A DNA stretch of 64,000 nt from an uncultured Acidovorax sp. (lineage in GTDB: Bacteria; Pseudomonadota; Gammaproteobacteria; Burkholderiales; Burkholderiaceae_C). The stretch covers positions 583,693 through 647,692 of the forward strand of contig CAJYKV010000007.1 in assembly GCA_913774955.1 (NCBI GenBank). The letters run 5' to 3'. The notes beneath the pieces are model-generated. The model was not told where the DNA came from. It worked only from the letters and a program-made list of their open reading frames with translations, and made no database searches. The position numbers and the translations under genes were made by a program. Below, piece after piece: positions 17,681 through 27,505 of this stretch; position 1 is the first letter of the stretch; the number at the start of each line of letters is the position of its first letter.

Positions 17681-18592
17681 ATGACCCTTCCGCCCGGCAG
17701 CCAGGCTGCCATCGACGCGTTCATCGACGCCCTCTGGCTCGAGGACGGCCTCTCGCGCAATACCCTGGCCGCCTACCGGCGCGACCTCACGCTCTACGCG
17801 CAGTGGCTGCTGGAGGCGGCGCCGGAAACCGCCGGCGCGCTGGACGCCACGACCGAAGGCCACCTGCAGGCCTATTTCGCGGCGCGCCATGCGACGACGC
17901 GCGCCACCTCGGCGAACCGGCGGCTGACCGTGCTGCGCCGCTACTTCCAGTGGGCCCTGCGCGAGCAGCGCATCGCCGCCGATCCCACCGTGCGGCTGCA
18001 GGCGGCGCGCCAGCCGCTGCGCGTGCCCAAGACGCTCTCCGCCGCGCAGGTGGAGGCCCTGCTGCACGGCCCCGACACCGGCACGCCCCTGGGCCTGCGC
18101 GACCGCGCGATGCTGGAGCTCATGTACGCCAGCGGCCTGCGCGTGACCGAACTGGTCACGCTCAAGACCTACCACGTCGGTGCGGCCGAAGGCGTGCTGC
18201 GCGTGATGGGCAAGGGCGGCAAGGAACGCCTCGTGCCGTTCGGCGAGGTGGCGGCGGAATGGCTCGCACGCTATCTGTCGGAAGCCCGCGCCGGCATCCT
18301 GGCCGGCAAGCAGACCGACGATCTGTTCGTGACGGCGCGCGGCGCGGGCATGACGCGGGCCATGTTCTGGGTGGTCGTGAAAAAACACGCCCGGGCTGCC
18401 GGCATCGCGGTGGCGCTGTCGCCGCATACGCTGCGGCACGCCTTCGCCACCCATCTGCTGAACCACGGCGCCGACCTGCGCGTGGTGCAGCTGCTGCTCG
18501 GGCATGCGGACATCTCCACCACCACCATCTACACCCACGTGGCGCGCGAGCGGCTGAAGGCGCTGCACGCCCAGCACCATCCGCGCGGCTGA
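17681..18592 (+). CDS. xerD: Site-specific tyrosine recombinase XerD
   Basis: A 303-residue XerD that resolves chromosome dimers at dif together with XerC, under FtsK control. The SAM-like core-binding domain (about 6-90) is followed by the catalytic domain with all active residues: Arg154 in SGLRVTEL, Lys178 in GKGGKER, His249 and Arg252 in HTLRHAFATHLL, His275 in LGHADIST, and nucleophile Tyr284 in IYTHV. A short variable insertion (about 200-215) is present. There is no sign that it belongs to an integron or phage. It lies between two Bug receptor genes in the same direction. Confidence 0.94.
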   Translation: MTLPPGSQAAIDAFIDALWLEDGLSRNTLAAYRRDLTLYAQWLLEAAPETAGALDATTEGHLQAYFAARHATTRATSANRRLTVLRRYFQWALREQRIAADPTVRLQAARQPLRVPKTLSAAQVEALLHGPDTGTPLGLRDRAMLELMYASGLRVTELVTLKTYHVGAAEGVLRVMGKGGKERLVPFGEVAAEWLARYLSEARAGILAGKQTDDLFVTARGAGMTRAMFWVVVKKHARAAGIAVALSPHTLRHAFATHLLNHGADLRVVQLLLGHADISTTTIYTHVARERLKALHAQHHPRG

Positions 18593-18698
18593 GCCCGGAC
18601 GTGGAATGTGCGGGGTGGGCCGCGCGGCGCGCCGCGGGCACGCGCACAATCGCGCTTTCCTTTTTGTGTGCCTCCCTGTTTCCGAGGCGGTATCCGTG

Positions 18699-19712
18699 AT
18701 GATCGATTCGCTTTCGCGCCGACGTGCGCTCACCCTTCTTGGTGCCTCCGCCGCGCTGGCTGCGGCGGCCGGCCTTCCCGCACGCGCCTCCGCGCAGGGC
18801 GCAGGCACGGCCTGGCCGGGCTCGCGGCCCCTGCGCATCGTGGTCGCCTATCCGGCGGGCGGCGTGAGCGACGTCGTCGCCCGCGCGCTCGCCGACCGCC
18901 TCGCCACGCAACTGGGCTCGCCCGTGATCGTGGAGAACAAGGCCGGCGCGGGCGGCGCCATCGCCATGGACATGGTCGCCAAGGCGCCGGCGGACGGCTA
19001 CACGCTCGGCTTCTCGTCGGTGAGCCCGCTGGTGCTCAGCCCGCACCTGGGCCGGCTGCCGTACGACGCGGTGCGCGACATCGCGCCGGTCGCCAGCGTG
19101 ATGGTGTCCCCGGTGCTGCTGCTGGCCACGCCGGCCTGCACCGCGCGGGATTTCCCCGCACTGGTCGCGCAGGCGAAGGCCCGGCCCGGCGACATCCGCT
19201 GGGCCACCTCGGGGCTGGCGTCGCTCGGCCACATCATGCTCGAGCAGATCATGCTGGGCACGCAGGCGAAGATCACGCACGTGCCCTACAAGGGCGGCGG
19301 CCAGCAGCTCACCGATGCGCTCAGCGGCCAGTTCGAGGTGCTCTCCACGAACGCGGGCCCGGCCGTCGCACAGCAGATCCAGGCGGGCAAACTGCGCCCG
19401 CTGGCCGTGGGCGCGCCGCAGCGGGTGGACGGCATGCCCGCGACCCCCACGCTGGCCGAACTGGGCCTGCCCGCCGCCAACCTGAGTTCGCAGTTCGGCC
19501 TGTTCGCTCCAGGGCGGTTGCCCGCGGCGCTGCTGGAGCGGCTGAATGCGGAGGTCAACAAGGCGTTGGCAGCGCCGGATCTGCGCAACCGACTGCTCAA
19601 CACGGGCAATGTGCCGACGGGCGGCGGCGCCGCCGATTTCGCGCGGGAGATCGCTCAGGAATCGCAGGCCAACGCGAACATCATCCGGGCGGCGAACATC
19701 CGCCTGGACTGA
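18699..19712 (+). CDS. Bug-type tripartite tricarboxylate receptor (Tat signal)
   Basis: A 337-residue Bug/TctC-like periplasmic receptor. The N-terminus SLSRRRALTLLGASAALAAA is a twin-arginine signal, unlike the Sec signal of the neighbouring receptor. The mature part shows VVAYPAGGVSDVVARALADR, VIVENKAGAGGAIAMD and HVPYKGGGQQLTDAL, the family's binding loops. GAGGCGG lies before ATG 18699 (GTG 18696 is an alternative). No cognate TctAB membrane genes are present. The two receptors around xerD share the family fold but differ clearly in sequence, so they are not a recent duplication. Confidence 0.92.
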   Translation: MIDSLSRRRALTLLGASAALAAAAGLPARASAQGAGTAWPGSRPLRIVVAYPAGGVSDVVARALADRLATQLGSPVIVENKAGAGGAIAMDMVAKAPADGYTLGFSSVSPLVLSPHLGRLPYDAVRDIAPVASVMVSPVLLLATPACTARDFPALVAQAKARPGDIRWATSGLASLGHIMLEQIMLGTQAKITHVPYKGGGQQLTDALSGQFEVLSTNAGPAVAQQIQAGKLRPLAVGAPQRVDGMPATPTLAELGLPAANLSSQFGLFAPGRLPAALLERLNAEVNKALAAPDLRNRLLNTGNVPTGGGAADFAREIAQESQANANIIRAANIRLD

Positions 19713-19778
19713 CGCACAGCGAGGAGGCGGGCCGCCGGGCACGGGGCCCGGCCGCACGCGGCCCCGGTGCCCAACGCC

Positions 19779-21062
19779 TCAGTCGTTCAGGCTCTCGGCC
19801 CAGGTCAGTGCCTGCAGGTGCGCCCAATTGACCTGCCGGTTCGAGAGGTGCAGGGCTTCCGCCGACTGGGCGAACGCCACTTCGTCGCCGCTCTCGCAGG
19901 CCTTCGTGAGTTCGAGGAACGGTGCGAACACGCCCGTGTTGTGCAGCAGCGCATCCACCACCGGCTGGGGCAGGGCCACCGATTCGAGGGCCTTGTCCAG
20001 CGGTACGCCGAGCATGGTGTCGAGCAGGGAGAAAACGCCCACCACGAAGGCGTTGTCGCACTCCTCGGGCGGCAGCAGTTCGGCGGCGAGCAGCTCCATG
20101 AGCCGCCCGCGCACCACCGCCGTCTGGCCGACCGCCGGGGGCGAGCCGCCCGCGCGCGAAGTGGTCATGAGCAGCGCCGCCCAGCGGAAGAGCTTCTTGA
20201 GGCCGAGGATCATGACCGCGTGGCGGAACGAGGTGATCTCGCACGACAGCCCGAAACCGGACGAGTTGATGAAGCGCAGCAGGTTGAAGGACAGCGTCGG
20301 GTCCTTCTTGAGCAGCTCCTCGATCTCGACGGTGCTGGCCTGCTTGCGCACGAGATTGATGAGCTGGATGATCGTGGCCTGCGAAGGCCGGATGGTCTGC
20401 GCCTTCACCAGCGCGGGCTTGGCGAACCAGAAGCCCTGGAAGAGCTTCACGCCCAGCGCGGCCATGCGCTCGTGCTGCTCGGCGGTTTCCACCTTCTCGG
20501 CCACCAGCACGGCCTGGCTGTTGGCGCGCGCGAACTTCACCAGCGGCTCGGCCAGTTCCGGCCGGAACGCCTGCATGTCGAGCTTCACGAACGAGGCCAT
20601 GCGCAGCCAGCTGCCGTAGTTGCGGCGCAGCACGTTCTGGCTGAACGCGAGGCGGAACCCCCGCGCCTTCAGGCCTTCGAGGGTGGACAGGCGGCCTTCG
20701 ACCTCTTCCACGCTGGCGTTGTCGGCGAGGGTGGGCACTTCCAGCACCACCTTCTCGGGATGGATGAGTTCCAGGTGGCCACCCGCGAGGCTTTCGTGGG
20801 TGCAGTTGATGAACACCGTCTTCTTGCCGACCAGTGCCTCGGTGCCGGCATAGGACAGCGCGTTGAAGAGCAGGGCCGCGTCGGAAGCGGCGGTGTGCGC
20901 GTCGGAGGCGGTGGAGCGGTCGAAGAGTTCGTAGCCATAGACGGCACGGTGCTCGTCCACGATCGCCTGCCGTGCGATCGCCAGGCTGCCGTCGTCCGGC
21001 GGAGGGCCTTCCTGGGGTTGGGTGGGTTCGAAGGCCGGTGCGTTTTCGTTGCTGCTCGACAT
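19779..21062 (-). CDS. EAL-like/HDOD signalling protein (YuxH/CdgJ type), copy A
   Basis: A 427-residue two-domain protein. Residues about 28-200 form an EAL-like domain: YELFDR, FINCTHESL, FVKLDMQ, AEKVET and FQGFWFAKP keep the family outline. The metal-binding DDFG motif is replaced by AFSQNV, so c-di-GMP hydrolysis is unlikely. Residues about 205-400 form an HDOD domain (LLKKDPTLSFNLLRFINSS, ITSFRHAVMILGL). Relatives such as Vibrio CdgJ affect motility and biofilm. The ATG at 21062 has only pyrimidine-rich sequence upstream. It forms a tandem pair with the next gene, which is clearly homologous along its whole length. Confidence 0.88.
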   Translation of the reverse strand: MSSSNENAPAFEPTQPQEGPPPDDGSLAIARQAIVDEHRAVYGYELFDRSTASDAHTAASDAALLFNALSYAGTEALVGKKTVFINCTHESLAGGHLELIHPEKVVLEVPTLADNASVEEVEGRLSTLEGLKARGFRLAFSQNVLRRNYGSWLRMASFVKLDMQAFRPELAEPLVKFARANSQAVLVAEKVETAEQHERMAALGVKLFQGFWFAKPALVKAQTIRPSQATIIQLINLVRKQASTVEIEELLKKDPTLSFNLLRFINSSGFGLSCEITSFRHAVMILGLKKLFRWAALLMTTSRAGGSPPAVGQTAVVRGRLMELLAAELLPPEECDNAFVVGVFSLLDTMLGVPLDKALESVALPQPVVDALLHNTGVFAPFLELTKACESGDEVAFAQSAEALHLSNRQVNWAHLQALTWAESLND

Positions 21063-21211
21063 GGGCTGGATGAGAGGGGAATGACAGGCTCTGGGCCCTT
21101 GCAGCTTCCACCTTACCACCAAGCAGGGCCCGCGGCGCGCTTTCGCCCGACACGGCGCTCCCCCCGGCACGGGCCGCAGCGCGACCGTTCGCGCCCGCCT
21201 GCTCGGCCGTT

Positions 21212-22483
21212 TCAGTCCGCCATCTGGTCGGCCCAGGCGAGCGCCTGCAGGTGGGCCCAGTTGATCTGCTGGCTGGTCAGGTGCAGCGTGGTCGCTGCCT
21301 GGTCGAACAGCGCGTCGTCGCTGGACTCGCAGGCCTCCGCCAGGCGCAGCAGCTCGCCCAGCACACCTTCGCGGTGCAGCAGCGCGGCGGCCACCGGTTC
21401 GGGCACGTGCAGCAGCCCGATGGCGGATTCCATCGGCATGCTCAGCATCACGTCCAGCATCGAGAAGATGCCCACGACGAAGGCCTGGTCGGCGTCTTCC
21501 TGCGACAGCGTTTCCAGGGCGACCAGCTCCATGAGCCGTCCGCGCACCACGGCCGTGTGGCCGACCGAGGCCGGAATGCCGCCGATGCGTGATGCGGTGA
21601 GCAGGAGGGCCGCCCAGCGGAACAGCCGCTTCAGGCCCATCAGCATGACGGCCTGGCGGAACGAGGTGATCTCGCGCGTCAGGCCGAAGCCGGACGAGTT
21701 GATGAGGCGCATCAGGTTGAACGCCAGGCCGGCGTCCTTCTTGAGCACTTCCTCGATCTCGTCGGTGCTGGCCTGCTGCCGCACCAGGTTGATGAGGTTC
21801 AGGATATTGGCCTGCGAAGGTGTGAGCAGCTTCGCCTCGACGACCGAGGGCCGCGAGAACCAGAAACCCTGGAAGAGCTGCACGCCCATCCGCGAGGCCA
21901 TGTCGTACTGCTGCGCGCTTTCCACCTTTTCGGCGATGAGTTCCGCCCGGGAATGGCGCCCCGCGTACTTGACGAGCACGGCGAGCTGGTCCGGCGCCAG
22001 CAGCGAAAGATCGAGCTTGATGTAGTCGGCCAGCGGCAGCCACGGGGCATAGGCGGATTCCAGCACCGTGTGGTTGAACGCCAGGTGGAAGCCGCGCTCG
22101 CGCAGCGCCTGCAGGATCGGCAGCCGCGTACCCACCTCGGCCGCGGCCGCGTGGCCGAGCGGGGGGATCTCCAGCACCACCTTGTCGGGATCGACCAGCT
22201 CGAGGTGGCCGCCGGCCAGGCTCTCGTGCGTGCAGTTGACGAAGATGAGCTTCTTGCCCACGAGCTCCTCGGTGCCCGCGTGCGAGAGCGCCGTGAAGAC
22301 CAGGAACACGTCCGTGGCCGCGGTGTGCGCGACGCCCGCGCGCGAGCGATTGAACAGTTCGTAGCCGATCACCGAGTGCTGCGCGTTGACGATCGCCTGC
22401 CGGGCGATCATGGCGCCGGGGGGCGTGCCGGCCGGGCCCGCTGGGGGGAGGGTGTGAGGAGGGGTGGGGTGCATGCCGGACAC
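21212..22483 (-). CDS. EAL-like/HDOD signalling protein (YuxH/CdgJ type), copy B
   Basis: A 423-residue paralogue of the downstream gene, with the same domain order. The EAL-like part keeps YELFNR, FVNCTHESLAGGHLEL, YIKLDL, AEKVES and LFQGFWFSRP; the DDFG motif is replaced by AFNHTV, so it too is probably catalytically dead. The HDOD part has VLKKDAGLAFNLMRLINSS and ITSFRQAVMLMGLKR. The start is GTG 22483, with ATG 22474 an equally possible choice. The C-terminus, QQINWAHLQALAWADQMAD, is nearly identical in form to copy A. It is the promoter-proximal gene of the pair, 149 bp before copy A, with a TACAAT box at 22526-22531. Confidence 0.88.
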   Translation of the reverse strand: MSGMHPTPPHTLPPAGPAGTPPGAMIARQAIVNAQHSVIGYELFNRSRAGVAHTAATDVFLVFTALSHAGTEELVGKKLIFVNCTHESLAGGHLELVDPDKVVLEIPPLGHAAAAEVGTRLPILQALRERGFHLAFNHTVLESAYAPWLPLADYIKLDLSLLAPDQLAVLVKYAGRHSRAELIAEKVESAQQYDMASRMGVQLFQGFWFSRPSVVEAKLLTPSQANILNLINLVRQQASTDEIEEVLKKDAGLAFNLMRLINSSGFGLTREITSFRQAVMLMGLKRLFRWAALLLTASRIGGIPASVGHTAVVRGRLMELVALETLSQEDADQAFVVGIFSMLDVMLSMPMESAIGLLHVPEPVAAALLHREGVLGELLRLAEACESSDDALFDQAATTLHLTSQQINWAHLQALAWADQMAD

Positions 22484-22525
22484 GTGGACGGATGCCGCCC
22501 CGCGGCGTGCGGGGAGAGCAGGGGG

Positions 22526-22531
22526 ATTGTA
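22526..22531 (-). promoter_or_regulatory. Probable -10 box (TACAAT) for EAL-HDOD copy B
   Basis: On the complement strand CTACAAT lies 43 bases before the GTG start of the EAL-HDOD gene, in the same form as other likely -10 boxes here. No -35 is obvious. Confidence 0.4.
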
Positions 22532-22562
22532 GAAAATTCCCCATGTCCCCGGCCACGACTTG

Positions 22563-23363
22563 TCATTCGTTTTGCAGCCAGAGCAGTTCAGCTTCGCTGA
22601 AGCCTGCGGCGCGCCGCGCCGCCGTGTTGAACGGCGGCTTGAGGCGCGGGGCCTCGTAGCGCCGCACGAGTTCGCCGTAGTGGTTTTCGGGGTCGTGGCC
22701 CTCGCGCTCGCACAGCCAGCGGTACCAGTGGTTGCCGATGGCCACGTGGCCGACTTCCTCGCGCAGGATCACGCCCAGGATCGCCACGGCCGCCAGCGCG
22801 TCCGGCGTGCCCACCTGCGTGAGCTTGCGCTGGATGGTGGGCGTCGCGTCCAGGCCGCGCGCCTCCAGCGTGCGCGGCACGAGGGCCATGCGGCCCACGA
22901 TGTCGTGGGCGGTCTTCTCGCACATCGTCCACAGGCCCTGGTGCGCGGGAAAGTCGCCATAGTCGTGGCCCATGTCCCGCAGGTGGTCGCGCAGCATGCG
23001 GAAATGCGAGGCTTCTTCGGCGGCCACGCGCAGCCAGTCGCGGTAGTACTGCGCGGGCATGCCGGGGAACCGCCAGACGGCGTCGAGCGCCAGGTTGATG
23101 GCATTGAATTCGATGTGGGCGATGGCGTGCAGCAGCACCGCGCGGCCGAGCGGCGTGGCGGGCGAACGCCGGGCGACCGCCGTGTGGTGCAGCAGTTCGG
23201 GCCGGTCCGGGCGGCCGGGCAGGCCTTCCGGGGCGGGCGGCAGCACGGCGTCCGGCTCCACCGCGCACGACGCGGCCGCGGCGTGCAGCGCGAGCGCCTC
23301 GGCCGCCTTGTGTTCGGGATCGGTCAGGCACAGGACCTGCAGTGCGCGGTGGCGAAGCTCCAT
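22563..23363 (-). CDS. Ferritin-like domain protein (DUF455 family)
   Basis: A 266-residue protein of the DUF455 ferritin-like group. Likely di-metal ligands are spread as in ferritin-fold oxidases: HIEFNAINLALDA (Glu and His), EEASHFRMLRDHL (Glu-x2-His), and LREEVGHVAIG (Glu-x2-His). The rest is helical, with NHYGELVRRYEAPRLKPPFN near the C-terminus, another family hallmark. The family is conserved in proteobacteria, but its reaction is not known to me with certainty. The ATG at 23363 has GTAGGT directly before it. It is divergent from the gamma-carbonic-anhydrase-like gene, with which it probably shares a promoter region of 75 bp. Confidence 0.85.
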   Translation of the reverse strand: MELRHRALQVLCLTDPEHKAAEALALHAAAASCAVEPDAVLPPAPEGLPGRPDRPELLHHTAVARRSPATPLGRAVLLHAIAHIEFNAINLALDAVWRFPGMPAQYYRDWLRVAAEEASHFRMLRDHLRDMGHDYGDFPAHQGLWTMCEKTAHDIVGRMALVPRTLEARGLDATPTIQRKLTQVGTPDALAAVAILGVILREEVGHVAIGNHWYRWLCEREGHDPENHYGELVRRYEAPRLKPPFNTAARRAAGFSEAELLWLQNE

Positions 23364-23438
23364 ACCTACAATTCTAGATTTCCGCCCCCAGATGGGGACA
23401 ATGCGGCGCTGAGAAGAACCACCCACAGGAGACAGACG

Positions 23439-23963
23439 ATGGCGCTTTACGAACTCGACGGCACCACCCCCCGCGTGGCCGAATCGGCCTGGGTCGCGGA
23501 CAGCGCCGAAGTGATGGGCAACGTGGTGCTCGGCGAGGACGCCAGCATCTGGTTCGGCGCGGTGCTGCGCGGCGACAACGAGACGCTCTCCATCGGCGCC
23601 GGCAGCAACGTCCAGGACGGCAGCGTGCTGCATTCCGACCTCGGGCAGCCGCTCACGATCGGCGAGCGCGTGACGGTCGGCCACAAGGTCGTGCTGCACG
23701 GCTGCACCGTGGGCGACGAGTCGCTGATCGGCATCGGTGCCGTGGTGCTCAACGGCGCGCGGATCGGCCGCCACTGCCTCGTGGGCGCGGGCGCGCTGGT
23801 GACGGAAGGCAAGGAGTTCCCGGACGGCTCGATGATACTCGGCAGTCCGGCCAAGGCGGTGCGGCAGCTCACGCCGGAACAGATCGAGGGCCTGCGCAGG
23901 AGCGCGCAGACCTATGTGGCCAATGCCCGGCGTTTCCGGGCGGGCCTGCACCGCATCGGTTGA
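23439..23963 (+). CDS. Gamma-carbonic-anhydrase-fold protein (left-handed beta-helix)
   Basis: A 174-residue hexapeptide-repeat protein of the gamma-CA/YrdA group. Left-handed beta-helix turns run through the N-terminal 130 residues. Metal-ligand histidines are visible in SVLHSD and in VGHKVVLHGC, matching the three-histidine site of the family. The usual helical tail (TPEQIEGLRRSAQTYVANA) closes the protein. YrdA-type members bind zinc or other metals, but many lack proven carbonic anhydrase activity, so the function is not certain. AGGAG stands before ATG 23439. Hsp33 follows 31 bp downstream, so the pair is likely co-transcribed. Confidence 0.9.
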   Translation: MALYELDGTTPRVAESAWVADSAEVMGNVVLGEDASIWFGAVLRGDNETLSIGAGSNVQDGSVLHSDLGQPLTIGERVTVGHKVVLHGCTVGDESLIGIGAVVLNGARIGRHCLVGAGALVTEGKEFPDGSMILGSPAKAVRQLTPEQIEGLRRSAQTYVANARRFRAGLHRIG

Positions 23964-23994
23964 ATCCGCGCGGCCGCGGCCCATTTGATTGCAG

Positions 23995-25005
23995 ATGCAG
24001 AAAGATTCCAGGGTGTCAGAACTCCACAAGTTCCTCTTCGATGGCCTGCCCGTGCGCGGCATGATCGTCCGGCTCACGGACGCGTGGACCGAGATCCTCG
24101 CGCGCCGCGCGGGCAACTCCGCCACCGGCGCGTACCCGCCCGAAGTGCGCGAACTGCTGGGCGAGATGGCCGCGGCCGGCGTGCTCATGCAGTCGAACAT
24201 CAAGTTCAACGGCGCGCTGGTGCTGCAGGTCTTCGGCGACGGCCCGGTCAAGCTGGCGGTGGCCGAGGTGCAGTCCGACCTGGGCCTGCGCGCGACTGCC
24301 TCCATCCAGGGCGAGGTGCCCGTGGGCGCGCGCCTGTCCGACATGGTGAACGCCGGGGGCGGCGGGCGTTGCGCGATCACGCTCGATCCGAAGGACCGGC
24401 TGCCGGGCCAGCAGCCCTACCAGGGCGTGGTGCCGCTGCACGGCGACCGGCACGAGAAGCTGGAAAAGCTCAGCGACGTGCTGCAGCACTACATGCTGCA
24501 GTCGGAGCAGCTCGACACCACGCTGGTGCTCGCGGCCGACGACAAGGTGGCCGCCGGTCTGCTGATCCAGCGCATGCCGATCAAGGGCGAGGGCAACCTC
24601 GCCGGCGCCGAGCTGAGCCACAGCGAGAACGAGGACCAGATCGGCCGCAACGAGGACTACAACCGCATCGCCACGCTGGCGGCGAGCCTGACGCGCGAGG
24701 AACTGCTCTCGCTGGACGTGGACACCGTGCTGCACCGCCTCTTCTGGGAAGAAAAGCTGCTGCGCTTCGTGCCCAAGGAGGGCGTGGACGGGCCGCGCTT
24801 CGCCTGCACCTGCAGCCGCGACCGCGTGAGTGCGATGCTGCGCAGCCTGGGCGCGGAGGAGGCCGAGAGCATTCTGGCCGAGCGCCCGGAGATCGAGGTG
24901 GGCTGCGAATTCTGCGGGCAGCAGTACCGGTTCGACGCGGTGGATGCCGCCCAGATCTTCACGAACGCGACGCAACTGCCGCCCGGAACGAAGGCGGTGC
25001 AGTAA
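23995..25005 (+). CDS. hslO: Redox-regulated chaperone Hsp33
   Basis: A 336-residue Hsp33, a holdase activated when oxidants release its zinc and form disulfides. The N-terminal substrate-binding domain starts at about residue 9 (LHKFLFDGLPVRG). The C-terminal redox switch has CTC in FACTCSRDRV and CEFC in GCEFCGQQ, the CxC plus CxxC zinc site. The start is ATG 23995, with a TTG two codons earlier; neither has a strong Shine-Dalgarno. The gene's stop codon directly abuts a palindromic repeat element. It is paired with the gamma-CA gene. Confidence 0.95.
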   Translation: MQKDSRVSELHKFLFDGLPVRGMIVRLTDAWTEILARRAGNSATGAYPPEVRELLGEMAAAGVLMQSNIKFNGALVLQVFGDGPVKLAVAEVQSDLGLRATASIQGEVPVGARLSDMVNAGGGGRCAITLDPKDRLPGQQPYQGVVPLHGDRHEKLEKLSDVLQHYMLQSEQLDTTLVLAADDKVAAGLLIQRMPIKGEGNLAGAELSHSENEDQIGRNEDYNRIATLAASLTREELLSLDVDTVLHRLFWEEKLLRFVPKEGVDGPRFACTCSRDRVSAMLRSLGAEEAESILAERPEIEVGCEFCGQQYRFDAVDAAQIFTNATQLPPGTKAVQ

Positions 25006-25117
25006 GAGCGGCCCACACGACCCAGCGATGCGGTTCTGGCCAGGCGCCGCATCGCAGGCAGTCCGGGTAGTACGACGAGATGCGGCAACGACGCCAGAAG
25101 GGTCGTGTTAGCCGCTC
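25006..25117. repeat. Palindromic MITE-like repeat, complete copy
   Basis: A 112-bp element bounded by 18-bp terminal inverted repeats: GAGCGGCCCACACGACCC at 25006-25023 and its imperfect complement at 25100-25117 (16 of 18 match). Inside are nested dyads: CGATGCGG (25026-25033) with CCGCATCG (25047-25054), and TTCTGGC (25034-25040) with GCCAGAA (25093-25099). It begins at the base after the hslO stop TAA and ends 9 bases before the stop of the convergent gene. An inverted second copy lies at 33026-33110. It has no coding capacity of its own; it is a candidate mobile or REP-like element and a possible two-way terminator. Confidence 0.85.
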
Positions 25118-25126
25118 CAGGCACGC

Positions 25127-25690
25127 TCAGGCCCGCTCCGCGTCCGGCGTGAGCAGGCGCTGGAACAGCCGGCGCTCGCAGTCCGGATCGCTGCACTTCT
25201 CGCAGCCCCAGGCGGGTTCCCGCTGGTTCGCGGGCCGGGGGCGTGCCGCCGGGGGGCTGGCCGTCGCCATGGCCGCGCCGGCCGGCTGCAGCAGGGCCTG
25301 CGCCTGCCGCAGGCGCGCCGCGGGCGGGCCGTAGAACACCACGTAGGTCCATCCGAGCATGTGCAGCAGGTCGCGCAGCGCGGCGTCCTGCCGCTCGAGG
25401 GCGTCGGCACCGCCGCCATCCCCGCCGGGGGGAGGCAGGCCATCCAGTCCCATCAGCCAGGCCTGTTGGCAGCCGCTCGTACGCAGGGCCGGCAGGAGGG
25501 CGTGCGTGGGACGGGACAGGTCCGGCTGCAGATGCACCAGGATGGAAGACGCAGCGCCTGCCGGTGTAGCGGCCTGCAGCGCGGCGACCAGTACATCGGC
25601 ACCCGTGCCCGGCGCGCCCAGCACGGCCGTGCGCACGGGCGCGCGGCAAGGGGGCCGGGGGTGGGCCAAAGAGGGGGTGGGAAAGGGCAT
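25127..25690 (-). CDS. Unknown protein with P-loop-like N-terminus and C-terminal cysteine cluster
   Basis: A 187-residue protein I do not recognise. The N-terminal part reads RTAVLGAPGTGADVLVAAL, a strand-glycine loop-helix resembling a P-loop but lacking the lysine. The middle has an alternating strand/helix pattern (QAWLMGLDGLP, LLHMLGWTYVVFYG), suggesting an alpha/beta fold. The end has GCEKCSDPDCERRLFQRLL, three cysteines as C-x2-C-x4-C that could hold a metal or disulfide. The ATG at 25690 was taken as start. It follows the convergent repeat element and lies 40 bp before ftsB in the same direction, so it is probably at the end of the eno-ftsB transcript. Confidence 0.7.
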   Translation of the reverse strand: MPFPTPSLAHPRPPCRAPVRTAVLGAPGTGADVLVAALQAATPAGAASSILVHLQPDLSRPTHALLPALRTSGCQQAWLMGLDGLPPPGGDGGGADALERQDAALRDLLHMLGWTYVVFYGPPAARLRQAQALLQPAGAAMATASPPAARPRPANQREPAWGCEKCSDPDCERRLFQRLLTPDAERA

Positions 25691-25730
25691 GGGTGCGCGC
25701 GGCGCCGGGCGCAGGGGCCGGCCGCTGCGT

Positions 25731-26009
25731 TCAGCGCGGGGCCACGTGCACGTAGACCTCGTTGGGCTTGACCATGCCCAGCTCGCTGCGGGCCTTTTCC
25801 TCGACCATGTCGAGGCCGTCGCGCAGATCGCTCACTTCCGAGGCCAGGCGCTCGTTCTCCTGGCGGGCACGGTCGTTGGCCTGTTTCTGCACGGCGATCT
25901 TTTCCTTCATCTCCTGGACGTGGACGACGCTGCCGCGGCCCGTCCAGAGCTGTGCCTGCACGGCCACGAGCAGGAGCAGCAGCACCAGGGGAACGATACG
26001 GGGATTCAT
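25731..26009 (-). CDS. ftsB: Cell division protein FtsB
   Basis: A 92-residue bitopic inner-membrane protein of the divisome. A single N-terminal helix (VPLVLLLLLVAVQAQLW) is followed by a periplasmic coiled coil (VQEMKEKIAVQKQANDRARQ through ERLASEVSDLRDGLD) and the conserved ARSELGMVKPNEVYV end. FtsB forms the FtsQBL complex that controls septal peptidoglycan synthesis. The stop is at 25731. It lies 77 bp after eno, the standard order in beta- and gammaproteobacteria, so the two probably share a transcript. Confidence 0.94.
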   Translation of the reverse strand: MNPRIVPLVLLLLLVAVQAQLWTGRGSVVHVQEMKEKIAVQKQANDRARQENERLASEVSDLRDGLDMVEEKARSELGMVKPNEVYVHVAPR

Positions 26010-26086
26010 GGTGCGCAGGCGCCGCGGGAACGTGGATCGGAAGGGGGAGGCGGTCCGGGGCCGCAGGCCCCGGAATCCGCCCGGCG

Positions 26087-27505
<1,419 letters not shown>

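Noticed and set aside
17681-18592. Tyrosine recombinase as a sign of an integrated element or integron
   Set aside because: Length, domain order and motifs are those of housekeeping XerD, and no attachment-site repeats, phage or cassette genes flank it.
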